Source: Methylocapsa palsarum (GTDB lineage Bacteria > Pseudomonadota > Alphaproteobacteria > Rhizobiales > Beijerinckiaceae). Taken from it: DNA of 64,000 bases. The DNA is taken from contig NZ_FOSN01000005.1 of NCBI RefSeq assembly GCF_900114285.1, forward strand, positions 165,887 through 229,886, in the 5' to 3' direction. Made by a program: the position numbers and the translations under genes. Of this stretch, positions 50,736 through 58,804 are shown piece by piece. Each line of letters begins with the position of its first letter. Position 1 is the first letter of the stretch. The notes beneath the pieces are model-generated. The model was not told where the DNA came from. It did no database searches and was given only the letters and a program-made list of their open reading frames with translations.

Positions 50736-51241
50736 ATGGTTATGCAATTCAAAATTGTGCATCGCCGACGATCAACACGTCCGGAGGACTGTTTAAAAAA
50801 GTTTGAAAAATTTTACTCTATGCTGTGCCGTAAGTTGATTAACAATTTGGACCGACCTGGGAAGTGGAAGTATCGTCCGCATACGATTGCTTTTCTCTGG
50901 ACCTACCTTCGACCCGATTTAAAAGGAAAAGAGCTAGATTCTATGTGGATCACCCTGAGGCCTGCCCACACATACATGCTGTCCTCATAATTGACCCGGC
51001 TTACGCTAATAAATTTTTTTCAATCGCCCCTCAACTTCAAGCGATCTGGAGAAAGCTAGATGTTCGGAATAGGACCTTGAAAGCGAATCTCAAAGCCGCA
51101 AGACGCTATTTGTTAAAAGACTTTGTCAAAAATGAACGCAAAATCAAATCCAAGTGTTTTGGTTGGATCTCGTATTCGAGCAAACTCGGCACCCGACGAG
51201 ACGCTCCACAGTGTGACCTCTATACACTTTTGCCCTATTAA
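50736..51241 (+). pseudogene. Frameshifted gene of unknown function
   Basis: Two overlapping frames join into one sensible protein if the dinucleotide CT near 50891-50896 (tctctgg) is counted once: ...GKWKYRPHTIAF then LDLPSTRFKRKRARFYVDHPEACPHIHAVLIIDPAYANKF, IWRKLDVRNRTLKANLKAARRYLLKDF. I do not recognise the family; the PHIHAVLIIDP phrase recalls replication- or mobility-related proteins but that is a guess. The region is AT-rich compared with the rest and opens a stretch of mobile-element debris. Confidence 0.45.
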
Positions 51242-51435
51242 CGACATAGACGGTGAGGCACAGCAGTTCGCAGAAGATCGCGATATACGAGCGGATTGGC
51301 TGCCTCGAAGGTCTCAAACGGGTGGTTTTGCGACGGTCCGCTACCGGGCCTCCATTTGGTAAACGGCCGTTCTGTTTATGGCATGGGCGGGCGCGTTGCG
51401 GTGATTAAGCTCGGGCGCCTTGAAATACGGTTGCT

Positions 51436-51765
51436 TCATAATCGGTGGGTCTTGAACCGATGTCGCCAGGAATGGCTCGGCGAAAGCCGTTCGTCGGTCA
51501 AGCCGAGACCCCGCACCCATCGCCCAATGACCTTCGTCCCATTGCCGCCGCGGTTTCCAAATCGATCAGCAGCAAGGCCGGGGAACATGGGCCCCGAGCG
51601 TGCTGCGTTCAGAAATCGCAAGAAGCCGCTTTCGATGATCGCGGGATGCAGCGGGACCGCCCGTTCCGAATTCTCGTTCTTCAGCGACCCCGCTTTCACG
51701 GACCGCAGGCGGCCGGAGCCGCCGTTCGTGACCGCATTCCGCAGCGTCATCCGCCTGCGCCGCAC
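51436..51765 (-). pseudogene. Tyrosine recombinase (phage integrase) fragment
   Basis: A 109-codon fragment covering part of an integrase catalytic domain: SLKNENSERAVPLHPAIIESGFLRFL, GPMFPGLAADRF, GNGTKVIGRWVRGLGLTDERLSPSHSWRHRFKT. The HxxR pair (HSWRHR) is present but the N-terminal half, the first catalytic Arg region and the C-terminal Tyr are missing, so it cannot be active. It is probably left from an old integrated element. Confidence 0.75.
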
Positions 51766-51844
51766 CGCACGAAAACACAGCGCGCTTTTGGTTGGGCGCC
51801 GAAGTCGCGACGGTCAGAGAGCCGCGCGATCATTTCCAAAATCC

Positions 51845-52267
51845 TTACGGTTTTTCGCGCGGGATTGCCAAATTGACCTGCCCGTCGCCCGGCGGATCCG
51901 GCGCCCAAAAGGTCGGCGGCTCTTCTGGGTCATAGGGATTGGCGTACGGATCCACGCCGTTGGGGTCACCCCTCGCGACCTCGCTCAGCAAGAGCTTCAA
52001 GAAGTCTGGCTCGACCGCAACCTTGGCATCCAGGAAGAACTTCTGGACGGTGGATGCGAGGAACATCGGCTCTCTCGTCTGAGGGTTGCGGTCTGTCGTC
52101 TTTATTTCCGTCAACGTCCGGGTCCCGTTCATGGGATCCAAGGTCGAGCAGAAGATTTCATACTCGCCTGAGCGGGTCGCCGGCACCTCCCGAAAGCCAA
52201 AGTTCGGATCTCTTTCTCGGGCGAGATGCAATTGATGAAGAATGGCGCTGGCGGGGATGTGTCCCAT
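51845..52267 (-). CDS. Unknown protein, second gene of a two-gene unit
   Basis: A 140-residue product from an ATG with a strong AGGAGG. It has no membrane segment or signal peptide; features are HIPASAILHQLHLARERDPNFGFREVPATRSGEYEIFCSTLDP, a helical stretch STVQKFFLDAKVAVEPDFLKLLLSEVARGD, and a Pro/Asp-rich C-terminus (YANPYDPEEPPTFWAPDPPGDGQ). I do not recognise it. It starts 32 bp after the stop of the gene at 52300, so the two are almost certainly one operon, perhaps encoding partners. Confidence 0.7.
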   Translation of the reverse strand: MGHIPASAILHQLHLARERDPNFGFREVPATRSGEYEIFCSTLDPMNGTRTLTEIKTTDRNPQTREPMFLASTVQKFFLDAKVAVEPDFLKLLLSEVARGDPNGVDPYANPYDPEEPPTFWAPDPPGDGQVNLAIPREKP

Positions 52268-52299
52268 GACGGCCTCCTGTCATTTTTCGTTAGCGATTT

Positions 52300-53283
52300 T
52301 CAGCGCGGATCGGCATTCTTTAAGGGGACGCTGATCACCCGGCTCCATTGGCAGTCAAACTCCGTTTTTACGTCGAGAACAGTATCGGGATCCCCCCATC
52401 GGTTCTGTGCCTGCTGCGCGACTTCGCTCGGCGGCGACCGAGTGGCGGGCGATGTGATCGCCCAGCCCTCCCGGCAGTTCGGGAGCATGACGAAGGTGCA
52501 GTCCACCAAGACCTCGAAGTCCAGCACGTCGTTCGAATCTCCAGGTAACTCCCACAAGCCCTGCATGTTCAACGGAACGTCGCTGGTCGCCAGCGCAGGC
52601 AGCGAGTCGTTGCTGGCGTTCCATGACCAGCCCCCGGTTTGAACGCTGCTCCAGTCCTTGTAGGGACCGGCTTGCGGCCCAATCAGCATCGACAGCCTGA
52701 CAATGTGATCGCTGTGATGCTGGAGCGAATTGTTCGTGACCGCAAAATCCCGCATGCTAACCGTCGATGAGTGCGACACAGTCCCCGAGACGCTGGCGGT
52801 CGGGATGTACCCGAAGAAGCCGCCGCTGAAGCTGCGGCTAATTGAACTAGATATAGATCCGCCGATCCGGTCGGTATCGGGCTGGCTTTCCGCCAAAATC
52901 GCGCGCGGATCGGAGAAGCCCATGCGCACGTGAATCTGCTCAAGGTAGGGACCCACCAACACATTGTCCGGCAGAGGCTTTTGCGGGTTCCAGCGTGCGG
53001 GAATCAGCCGGGTTTGGTCCATTGCGCAATTGAAATATTTGATCGGCTTGCCCTTCGTGCCGGCGCTGTCGATGATTGGCGTCCACGACCAGAGCTTGCA
53101 CAGAAGACCGAACTGAAAACTGGTCGACACCTCGCCCGGGTAATCCTGCTGCGGCGTCGAGACGTTCCCTCGCCTAGCGACCGTTACGTACCGTTTAACG
53201 CTCTCGGGCGGATTCGTGGGTGTGTTTTCGTCGATCCAAATCTTGCCGACCGGCGGATCGGTGTCGTTATCGTCATCGGCCAT
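52300..53283 (-). CDS. Unknown protein, possible leukocidin/haemolysin-like beta-pore former
   Basis: A 327-residue protein with a strong ribosome-binding site (GGGGGG) and no signal peptide (MADDDNDTDPPVGKIW). Residues ~140-185 alternate small polar and hydrophobic residues around a Gly-rich turn (IGGSISSSISRSFSGGFFGY, then TASVSGTVSHSSTVSMRDF), which looks like the membrane-inserting beta-hairpin of leukocidin-type toxins; the following RLSMLIGPQAGPYKDWSS and the closing DFEVLVDCTFVML are compatible with that fold. This is pattern-based inference; no motif is decisive. First gene of an operon with the 140-residue protein, inside a region of mobile-element debris. Confidence 0.65.
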   Translation of the reverse strand: MADDDNDTDPPVGKIWIDENTPTNPPESVKRYVTVARRGNVSTPQQDYPGEVSTSFQFGLLCKLWSWTPIIDSAGTKGKPIKYFNCAMDQTRLIPARWNPQKPLPDNVLVGPYLEQIHVRMGFSDPRAILAESQPDTDRIGGSISSSISRSFSGGFFGYIPTASVSGTVSHSSTVSMRDFAVTNNSLQHHSDHIVRLSMLIGPQAGPYKDWSSVQTGGWSWNASNDSLPALATSDVPLNMQGLWELPGDSNDVLDFEVLVDCTFVMLPNCREGWAITSPATRSPPSEVAQQAQNRWGDPDTVLDVKTEFDCQWSRVISVPLKNADPR

Positions 53284-53430
53284 AACAGTGCCCCCCTGGA
53301 ATAATTCAGCCCGAAGGATTTTAGATTATCTCAACCGTCATACCCCGATGGCAGTCTATTCAATCCAATCTGGAACCGTTTCGCGCTTCTGGCAATGCTG
53401 AAACGTCCGCCTGACCGCCGCCGGCCGACT

Positions 53431-53463
53431 AAAAAAAAGCCGCGCAGGCGAACCCACGCGGCT
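53431..53463 (-). terminator. Rho-independent terminator (minus strand)
   Basis: On the minus strand AGCCGCG and CGCGGCT form a 7-bp stem with a 12-nt loop followed at once by T8. It lies 70 bp after the end of the carbonic-anhydrase fragment, so it is probably that gene's original terminator. Confidence 0.85.
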
Positions 53464-53536
53464 GTTCGAAAACTGAAGTGGTTGGAACTGGCTCCCGCTA
53501 CTGTAATTGCCTGACGTTGCGCCGACCGGTTGTGCA

Positions 53537-53840
53537 TCAAACAAATCGGAGCACGAAGCGGCGGTTGATTTTCTGCACCGGCCGCGCATTGTGAGGATAG
53601 AGCTTGGCAAAGGCTTCGATGTCCTGCGCGTCGACTTCGAGGGGCTGCTTCAGAATCATCCATTCGACCGTCTCGCTGCAGGGCGGCGTAGTCAACGACC
53701 CGGCGTAGCGGTAATAGCCGCGCGCTGTCGGCAGGAGGCCCAACGGATTGAGCCCCGCGGGGCGCCTTGACCGGCGGCCCTTCCGCGGACGGCATGGCGG
53801 CGACCACCTTCGCAAACGCCCGAATTGGATCACGTTCCAG
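53537..53840 (-). pseudogene. Alpha-carbonic anhydrase fragment, truncated and frameshifted
   Basis: Only the C-terminal third of an alpha-class carbonic anhydrase remains: AFAKVVAAMPSAEGPPVKAP, then after a one-base frameshift AGLNPLGLLPTARGYYRYAGSLTTPPCSETVEWMILKQPLEV and LYPHNARPVQ. The frameshift is one extra C in the CCCC run at about 53754-53757. The zinc-binding His residues lie in the lost N-terminal part. The break near 53840 adjoins a truncated serine recombinase on the other strand. Confidence 0.8.
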
Positions 53841-53862
53841 TCGGAACAGGAGCCATGGGATC

Positions 53863-54276
53863 ATGAAGGACGGGTGGCCGCAAGGCTTAACCAAACTCGA
53901 TCGCTTGGCTCGATCCGTCGCGCACCTCGGCCTGATCGTAGCCAAGCTTAAAAAGAAGGAGGTCGCGCTTCGCATCCTCGGCCTCGGGTTGGACACCGCG
54001 ACGCCAACGGGCAAGCTGATGCTCAACCTTTTGGGCTCAATCGCTCAATTCGAGCGGGAGATTATGCTCGAAAGACAACGAGAAGGAATCGTCAAAGCCA
54101 AAGCGTCGGGAAAATATTTGGGTCGAAAGCCTACGGCTAGGGCAAAGGCTGCGGAAGTTTGTGCGCTGGTCACGGATGGTCTTACCAAAGAAGCTATAGC
54201 GGATAAGCTTGGAATTGGTGTGGCGAGTGTTTATAGGGTGATAAAAGCCAATAAACAGCCAAGGATTGAATCTTAA
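53863..54276 (+). pseudogene. Serine recombinase (resolvase/invertase), N-terminally truncated
   Basis: A 137-residue remnant: TKLDRLARSVAHLG, then GKLMLNLLGSIAQFEREIMLERQREGI and a C-terminal Hin-like helix-turn-helix (LTKEAIADKLGIGVASVYRVI). The catalytic Ser region at the N-terminus is missing, replaced by DNA of the carbonic-anhydrase fragment. It may still bind DNA but cannot recombine. A lower-GC patch follows. Confidence 0.8.
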
Positions 54277-54588
54277 GGTTTAACAGCGAAAAAAGGCGTT
54301 GGAATGGGCGTGCGTCAGACGGATAAGAACGCTTGAGCACCAGGGTGCATTGTAGAAATATTAGAAATAAACTTTATATGTCCGATAACAGCGTATATTT
54401 GTGAGCCTTCATGCACACCACCATCAATTCATGGGCTTGTCAGGAGACTGAAACAGTCGCAGAATACTTGTGACTCGCGCCAACCTCAAATCTGTCGGCG
54501 ACATATTTGTAGTTTAGAACTCTTCAAGACCTAGTCCAACTAGCGGACGGCTGAGGCCCTGGATCAGCCAATCCGAAGGGGGGATGAT
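54277..54588. other. 312-bp AT-rich intergenic region
   Basis: No gene recognised. It separates the recombinase remnant from the secreted propeller protein and presumably holds that gene's promoter. Confidence 0.5.
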
Positions 54589-57444
54589 ATGAAATGGTCG
54601 TGGTTATCGACGAAGCGGCCTGTAACGGGCAGCGGAAGCTTTATTCTCCTCATAGCGGCAACGTTGATTAATATAGCCGTGTCGCCTGTCCATGCGGCAG
54701 GGACAATTCTGATTGGCGCACAACAGACGGCGTTGTCGATCGATTCCAACACGTCGGGCACCGCGGAAGCTTTCATGGTCACGGCCTCTGTGTCGGGGAC
54801 TGTCGTTTCGCTTACCGTTTACGTCGATGCAATCTCGAAATCTAAAAACATCGTTGTGGGACTTTATGCTGACAAAAACGGGACGCCTGGAAATCTGCTA
54901 ACACAAGGGACCCTTTCATCGCCGGTGGCGTCGACCTGGAACACGATCCCTGTGGCGAACGCCAGTGTGACCGCGGGCGTCACGTATTGGATCGCAATTC
55001 TCGGTCCATCAGGTTCAGGGACGCTGGCGTTCCGTGACAGCGGCGAAAATGGCCGCCGATCTGAAAGCAGCAGCCAAAGGAACCTCACCACATTACCGTT
55101 GACGTGGTCCACCGGTAATGTGTGGAGCAGCTCGCCGGCTTCTGCATATGGGTCCAGCGCGGCGGCTAGCCAGCCAGTGTTGTCAGTATCCCCTTCAGGG
55201 CTCATTTTTACCGCGGTTGCGGGAGGCTCCGATCCGCTACCGACATCTCTGACCATCAATAATACCGGCATCGGAGCCCTGACTTTTTCTGCAACATCCG
55301 ATTCAGCCTGGCTTTCGATCTCTCCTGGCAGCGGATCGGCTCCTCCGTCAGCGACGACGCTCGTTTCTGCTAAAGTTGGCGCACTGGCGGCAGGCTCTTA
55401 CTCAGGAAACATCACGATCGCTGCAGCAGGCGCGCAAGGTTCGCCCGTAACGGTCCCGGTAACATTCAGCGTGAACTCATCAACGCCGCCGCCTGCAGGC
55501 AGCGACTGGCTAACTTACGGTCACGATCCGCAACGCAGTGGCAATGCAGCGGGTGAGACGCTTATCACGCCTGCCAGCGTAAAAAATCTTGCGTTGCAAT
55601 GGTCGGCAGTCGTCGACGGCAAGGTGACTGCGCAGCCTGTTTTTGTCAGTGCGGCGCGGGTTGTTGGGGCGATGCATGATCTCATCGTTGTAGCGACCGC
55701 CGGCAATTCGATCTACGCGCTCGATGCAAGCAATGGCGCCCAGCTATGGAGAATGAATTTTGGAGCGCCCTCAAACCCCGGAAGTATTCCCGGCGGCTTT
55801 GGGATTAATGGAACGCCCGTGATCGATCGGGTGGCTGGCCGCATTTACGCCGTGACCGACAACGGCGCCCTCAGGACTCTATCTCTCGCCGACGGCACGA
55901 CAGCCAGCCCCGCTGTCCAGGTGATCACGGATAATGTGGCAACAAACAGGGTTTGGGGCGGACTTAATTTGGTTGGCAGCAATTTGTACATTGTGACAGC
56001 CAGCGACGGGCCGGATACACAGCCTTGGTGGGGACGGGTCATACAGGTTGATGTATCGAAATCAACGGCGTCCGTTCCGCCCGTCATAGCGAATATTTTC
56101 AAGGTGGTGCCGAGCATTCAAGTACCAAATGGCGGAGGCGGAATTTGGGGCTACGGCGGAGTATCCGTCGATCCCTCCACGGGGCGCGTCTTTGCGGCCA
56201 CTTCAGCGGTGGACCTTACGGAAGGGTACACGCCCTACGCCGCCCGCATGTTATCCTTAAGCAGCAGTCTAGCGCTTAACGGCTCGTTTGAGCCGCCTCA
56301 TCCATCCCCATGTCCGGGAGACCCTGGTCCCTGCGACATGGATTTTGGCGCAACTCCCATAATTTATCAGCCGCCTGGCTGCCCGACCCTCGCCGCGGCC
56401 GTTAATAAAGACGGACATGTCCATTTGTTAACGGCCGATGACCTCTCAACCAGGAACAGCGAAACGCTTGCACACGCTGCACCCCTTCAGACTCTCGCGC
56501 TCAACGATGCCTTTGACGGCCCCGGCAAGGGCGGCATAACCGGTGTCCCGGCTTATTGGCCATCGGGGAACATGCTGTTCGTTACCGACGGAGGGCCAGG
56601 CATCACGGACAGCGCGGGCCATCATATCAATGCAGGCGTTGTCGGCCTAACTATAAGCTCACCGCCGAGTTGCAATCTTCAAGCGGCCTGGAGCGTTGAC
56701 GGGACTAATGTTTTGACAGCGGATAATCAGCCGCCGTCGCCACCAACGGTCGCCAATGGCGTGGTGTTCGTTGGATCGGGGCTCAATGGCAGCATCCACG
56801 CTTACGACGCAACAAGCGGGAGTGAGATCTGGAACAGCGGCTCCGCGATCGCCGGCGGCGCCACCTTCGTCGCGCCGATGGTGGCAAATGGCGTTCTTTA
56901 TACGGCCTCTTGGAACGGTTTTGGAGCTTCGGATGGCGGCACCGTCCGCGCTTTTGCGCAGGGATCAACCTCGCCGCCGCCGCCGCCGCCTAACGTGCTC
57001 ATGGGGGATCAGCAGGTCGAGTCTCAGCTTGACGACAATAGCTTGGGCACGGCTGAGGCGTTCCAGACCACAGCGATTGCTTCTGGAACCGTAGGATCTC
57101 TTTCGATCTATCTCGACGCCTCATCAACCGCGACAAAATTGGTTGCCGGGCTTTATGCCGATTCCGCAGGTCACCCCGGGGCGTTGATTGCACAAGGTAG
57201 CGCCACCGCGCTTAAAGCGGCAACCTGGAACGCTGTTTCAATTCCAGGCGCGATAGTATCTGCGGGCCAACCCTATTGGATCGCAATTATGGGAACGAAT
57301 AGTGGACTCTTGCGCTTTCGCGATGGGTCTTCTGGCTGTAAGAGCGAGTCGAGCGCGCAGACCGGCTTGACCGCGTTGCCATCAAGTTGGTCGTCTGGCG
57401 CTGTTTATACCTCCTGCCCACTTTCGGCGTATGGTACAAAGTGA
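54589..57444 (+). CDS. Large secreted beta-propeller protein with matching end domains and a BACON domain
   Basis: A 951-residue exported protein. A signal peptide (SFILLIAATLINIAVSPVHA) is followed by a ~150-residue domain (ILIGAQQTALSIDSNTSGTAEAF ... YWIAILG ... FRDSGENGRRSESSSQ), a BACON/Ig-like domain (SVSPSGLIFTAVAGG ... SDSAWLSISPGSG, residues ~195-300), a PQQ-like propeller (about 305-830: WLTYGHDPQRSG, IYALDASNGAQLWRMNF, IHAYDATSGSEIWNSG), a Pro linker, and a second copy of the first domain (VLMGDQQVESQLDDNSLGTAEAF ... YWIAIMG ... FRDGSSGCKSESSAQ). The propeller repeats resemble quinoprotein blades, but no cofactor-binding Cys-Cys or clear metal site is seen, so enzyme activity is doubtful; binding or scaffold roles are possible. 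GGGGGG before the ATG. GC is lower than the chromosome average. Confidence 0.8.
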   Translation: MKWSWLSTKRPVTGSGSFILLIAATLINIAVSPVHAAGTILIGAQQTALSIDSNTSGTAEAFMVTASVSGTVVSLTVYVDAISKSKNIVVGLYADKNGTPGNLLTQGTLSSPVASTWNTIPVANASVTAGVTYWIAILGPSGSGTLAFRDSGENGRRSESSSQRNLTTLPLTWSTGNVWSSSPASAYGSSAAASQPVLSVSPSGLIFTAVAGGSDPLPTSLTINNTGIGALTFSATSDSAWLSISPGSGSAPPSATTLVSAKVGALAAGSYSGNITIAAAGAQGSPVTVPVTFSVNSSTPPPAGSDWLTYGHDPQRSGNAAGETLITPASVKNLALQWSAVVDGKVTAQPVFVSAARVVGAMHDLIVVATAGNSIYALDASNGAQLWRMNFGAPSNPGSIPGGFGINGTPVIDRVAGRIYAVTDNGALRTLSLADGTTASPAVQVITDNVATNRVWGGLNLVGSNLYIVTASDGPDTQPWWGRVIQVDVSKSTASVPPVIANIFKVVPSIQVPNGGGGIWGYGGVSVDPSTGRVFAATSAVDLTEGYTPYAARMLSLSSSLALNGSFEPPHPSPCPGDPGPCDMDFGATPIIYQPPGCPTLAAAVNKDGHVHLLTADDLSTRNSETLAHAAPLQTLALNDAFDGPGKGGITGVPAYWPSGNMLFVTDGGPGITDSAGHHINAGVVGLTISSPPSCNLQAAWSVDGTNVLTADNQPPSPPTVANGVVFVGSGLNGSIHAYDATSGSEIWNSGSAIAGGATFVAPMVANGVLYTASWNGFGASDGGTVRAFAQGSTSPPPPPPNVLMGDQQVESQLDDNSLGTAEAFQTTAIASGTVGSLSIYLDASSTATKLVAGLYADSAGHPGALIAQGSATALKAATWNAVSIPGAIVSAGQPYWIAIMGTNSGLLRFRDGSSGCKSESSAQTGLTALPSSWSSGAVYTSCPLSAYGTK

Positions 57445-57690
57445 CCAAAGACAAGGTGACTAAGGGGAGCTAGCCCCCCCGCGCTTCCGGAATTAGGGAA
57501 AGCGGTGTGCCGGATATCCGTAATAATCTATAATAAGCAAAAGGCTATTCAATCAGAGAGCTATTCCTAGGCTATTTGAAAGCGCTTAAGAAAATGCACA
57601 CGGAATCGACCAATCGACCCTGACGAGCGTTCGTTTAATGCGCCCGATTGGAATGAGAAAACCGTTCGGGAAACAGGGTAGGATACGCGC

Positions 57691-58692
57691 TTGACAGGAT
57701 CAGACAAATTCCATGGCGATCCGCCTTACAAGATCAAACAACATATCATCCCTTCCAGTGAAATTTTGGCGTTTGAAAGCTTTCGTAAGCCGAGTCCATT
57801 GGCGCCGATACGCACTTCGAAGACTTTGCCTGAACCGGGAGCTCGATCGCCCTTCGGGATTCTGGGGCGTCCGACGATGGCTATAGCGGTGACGGCGGGA
57901 CTTGCGTTCCTTTTTGTCGGCAACCCCGGGGCGATGTGCTCGAGTGGGGCGAACAAGAGTAACGGCGAATTGAGCATTGTCTCGTCGCTGTTCTTGAGTA
58001 GCGCAATGGCTGCGCCTGTAAATGTCGCGACGCCAGAGCTACTCGTTAATGAGGCGCCCCCCCGGCCGATGGACGCCGCCATTCCGCTGGGCGTGTCCGT
58101 TCGCAATTCTGATGAATCCACCATATTGATAATTGAAGGCCTAGTGGAAGGAACGACCTTGTCGACCGGCCGTCCGATAAGCGATGGCAAATGGTGGCTC
58201 TACGCGGGAGATATCGAAAATGCCCTTATTCTACCCCCCCCTCATTTTGTTGGGACAATGGTCGTCACTGTGGCGTTGATTCAAAACTTAGCGGAGACTC
58301 GGCGATTGCCCTTCAAATGGGTGGAGGCAAAGGTCCCGAGCTCTAGTGTGCAAAGCCAAGCGCAAGGCTCGGAGCCTAACCCCCAAAGTGCGTCGATCCA
58401 TCAAATCGCTCCCCAAGAAATCGCTGCGTTGATCAAACGGGGAAATGATTTGATCTCCAGCGGCGATTTTGCGGCAGCGCGATTGGTTCTGCAGCGCGCA
58501 GCCGAGGCTGGAGATGAGCGTGCAGCCTTGGCGCTCGCTGGGACCTACGATCCCGAAACGCTGAAGAAACTCTCATTGCATGGCTTATCTCCAGACATAG
58601 CCATGGCTCGCCACTGGTATGAGAAAGCCAAAGCACTCGGGTCGCGGGATGCGTCGCAAAGATTAGAAATGCTTGCGAGGAAACCGGAGTGA
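57691..58692 (+). CDS. SEL1/TPR-like repeat protein
   Basis: A 333-residue protein, probably membrane-anchored through AIAVTAGLAFLFVG and exported beyond it. The central part has LGVSVRNSDESTILIIEGLVEGTTLSTGRPISDGKWWLYAGDIENALILPPPHF, a beta-rich domain; the C-terminus (about residues 245-330) has LIKRGNDLISSGDFAAARLVLQRAAEAGDERAALALAGTYDP and DIAMARHWYEKAKALGSRDASQRLEMLA, a SEL1/TPR-type repeat pair. This layout occurs in several Hyphomicrobiales hypothetical proteins. It starts at TTG 57691 after AGGGTAGGAT. Role unknown. Confidence 0.7.
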   Translation: MTGSDKFHGDPPYKIKQHIIPSSEILAFESFRKPSPLAPIRTSKTLPEPGARSPFGILGRPTMAIAVTAGLAFLFVGNPGAMCSSGANKSNGELSIVSSLFLSSAMAAPVNVATPELLVNEAPPRPMDAAIPLGVSVRNSDESTILIIEGLVEGTTLSTGRPISDGKWWLYAGDIENALILPPPHFVGTMVVTVALIQNLAETRRLPFKWVEAKVPSSSVQSQAQGSEPNPQSASIHQIAPQEIAALIKRGNDLISSGDFAAARLVLQRAAEAGDERAALALAGTYDPETLKKLSLHGLSPDIAMARHWYEKAKALGSRDASQRLEMLARKPE

Positions 58693-58804
58693 CATGCTCT
58701 GCGGCGCGTGTCTTGGCACTTTCAGTTCGAGGACAGATCGACCGGCGTCGCAAGCAGATTAAATTTCACGAAGTCCTGTACATCGCCAAGGCGAGGAAAA
58801 CGTA

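Noticed and set aside
54589..57444. Active PQQ alcohol dehydrogenase that would partner the relay genes at 36.4-38.8 kb
   Set aside because: The propeller repeats are only PQQ-like; I see no vicinal Cys pair, calcium/lanthanide ligands or cytochrome domain.
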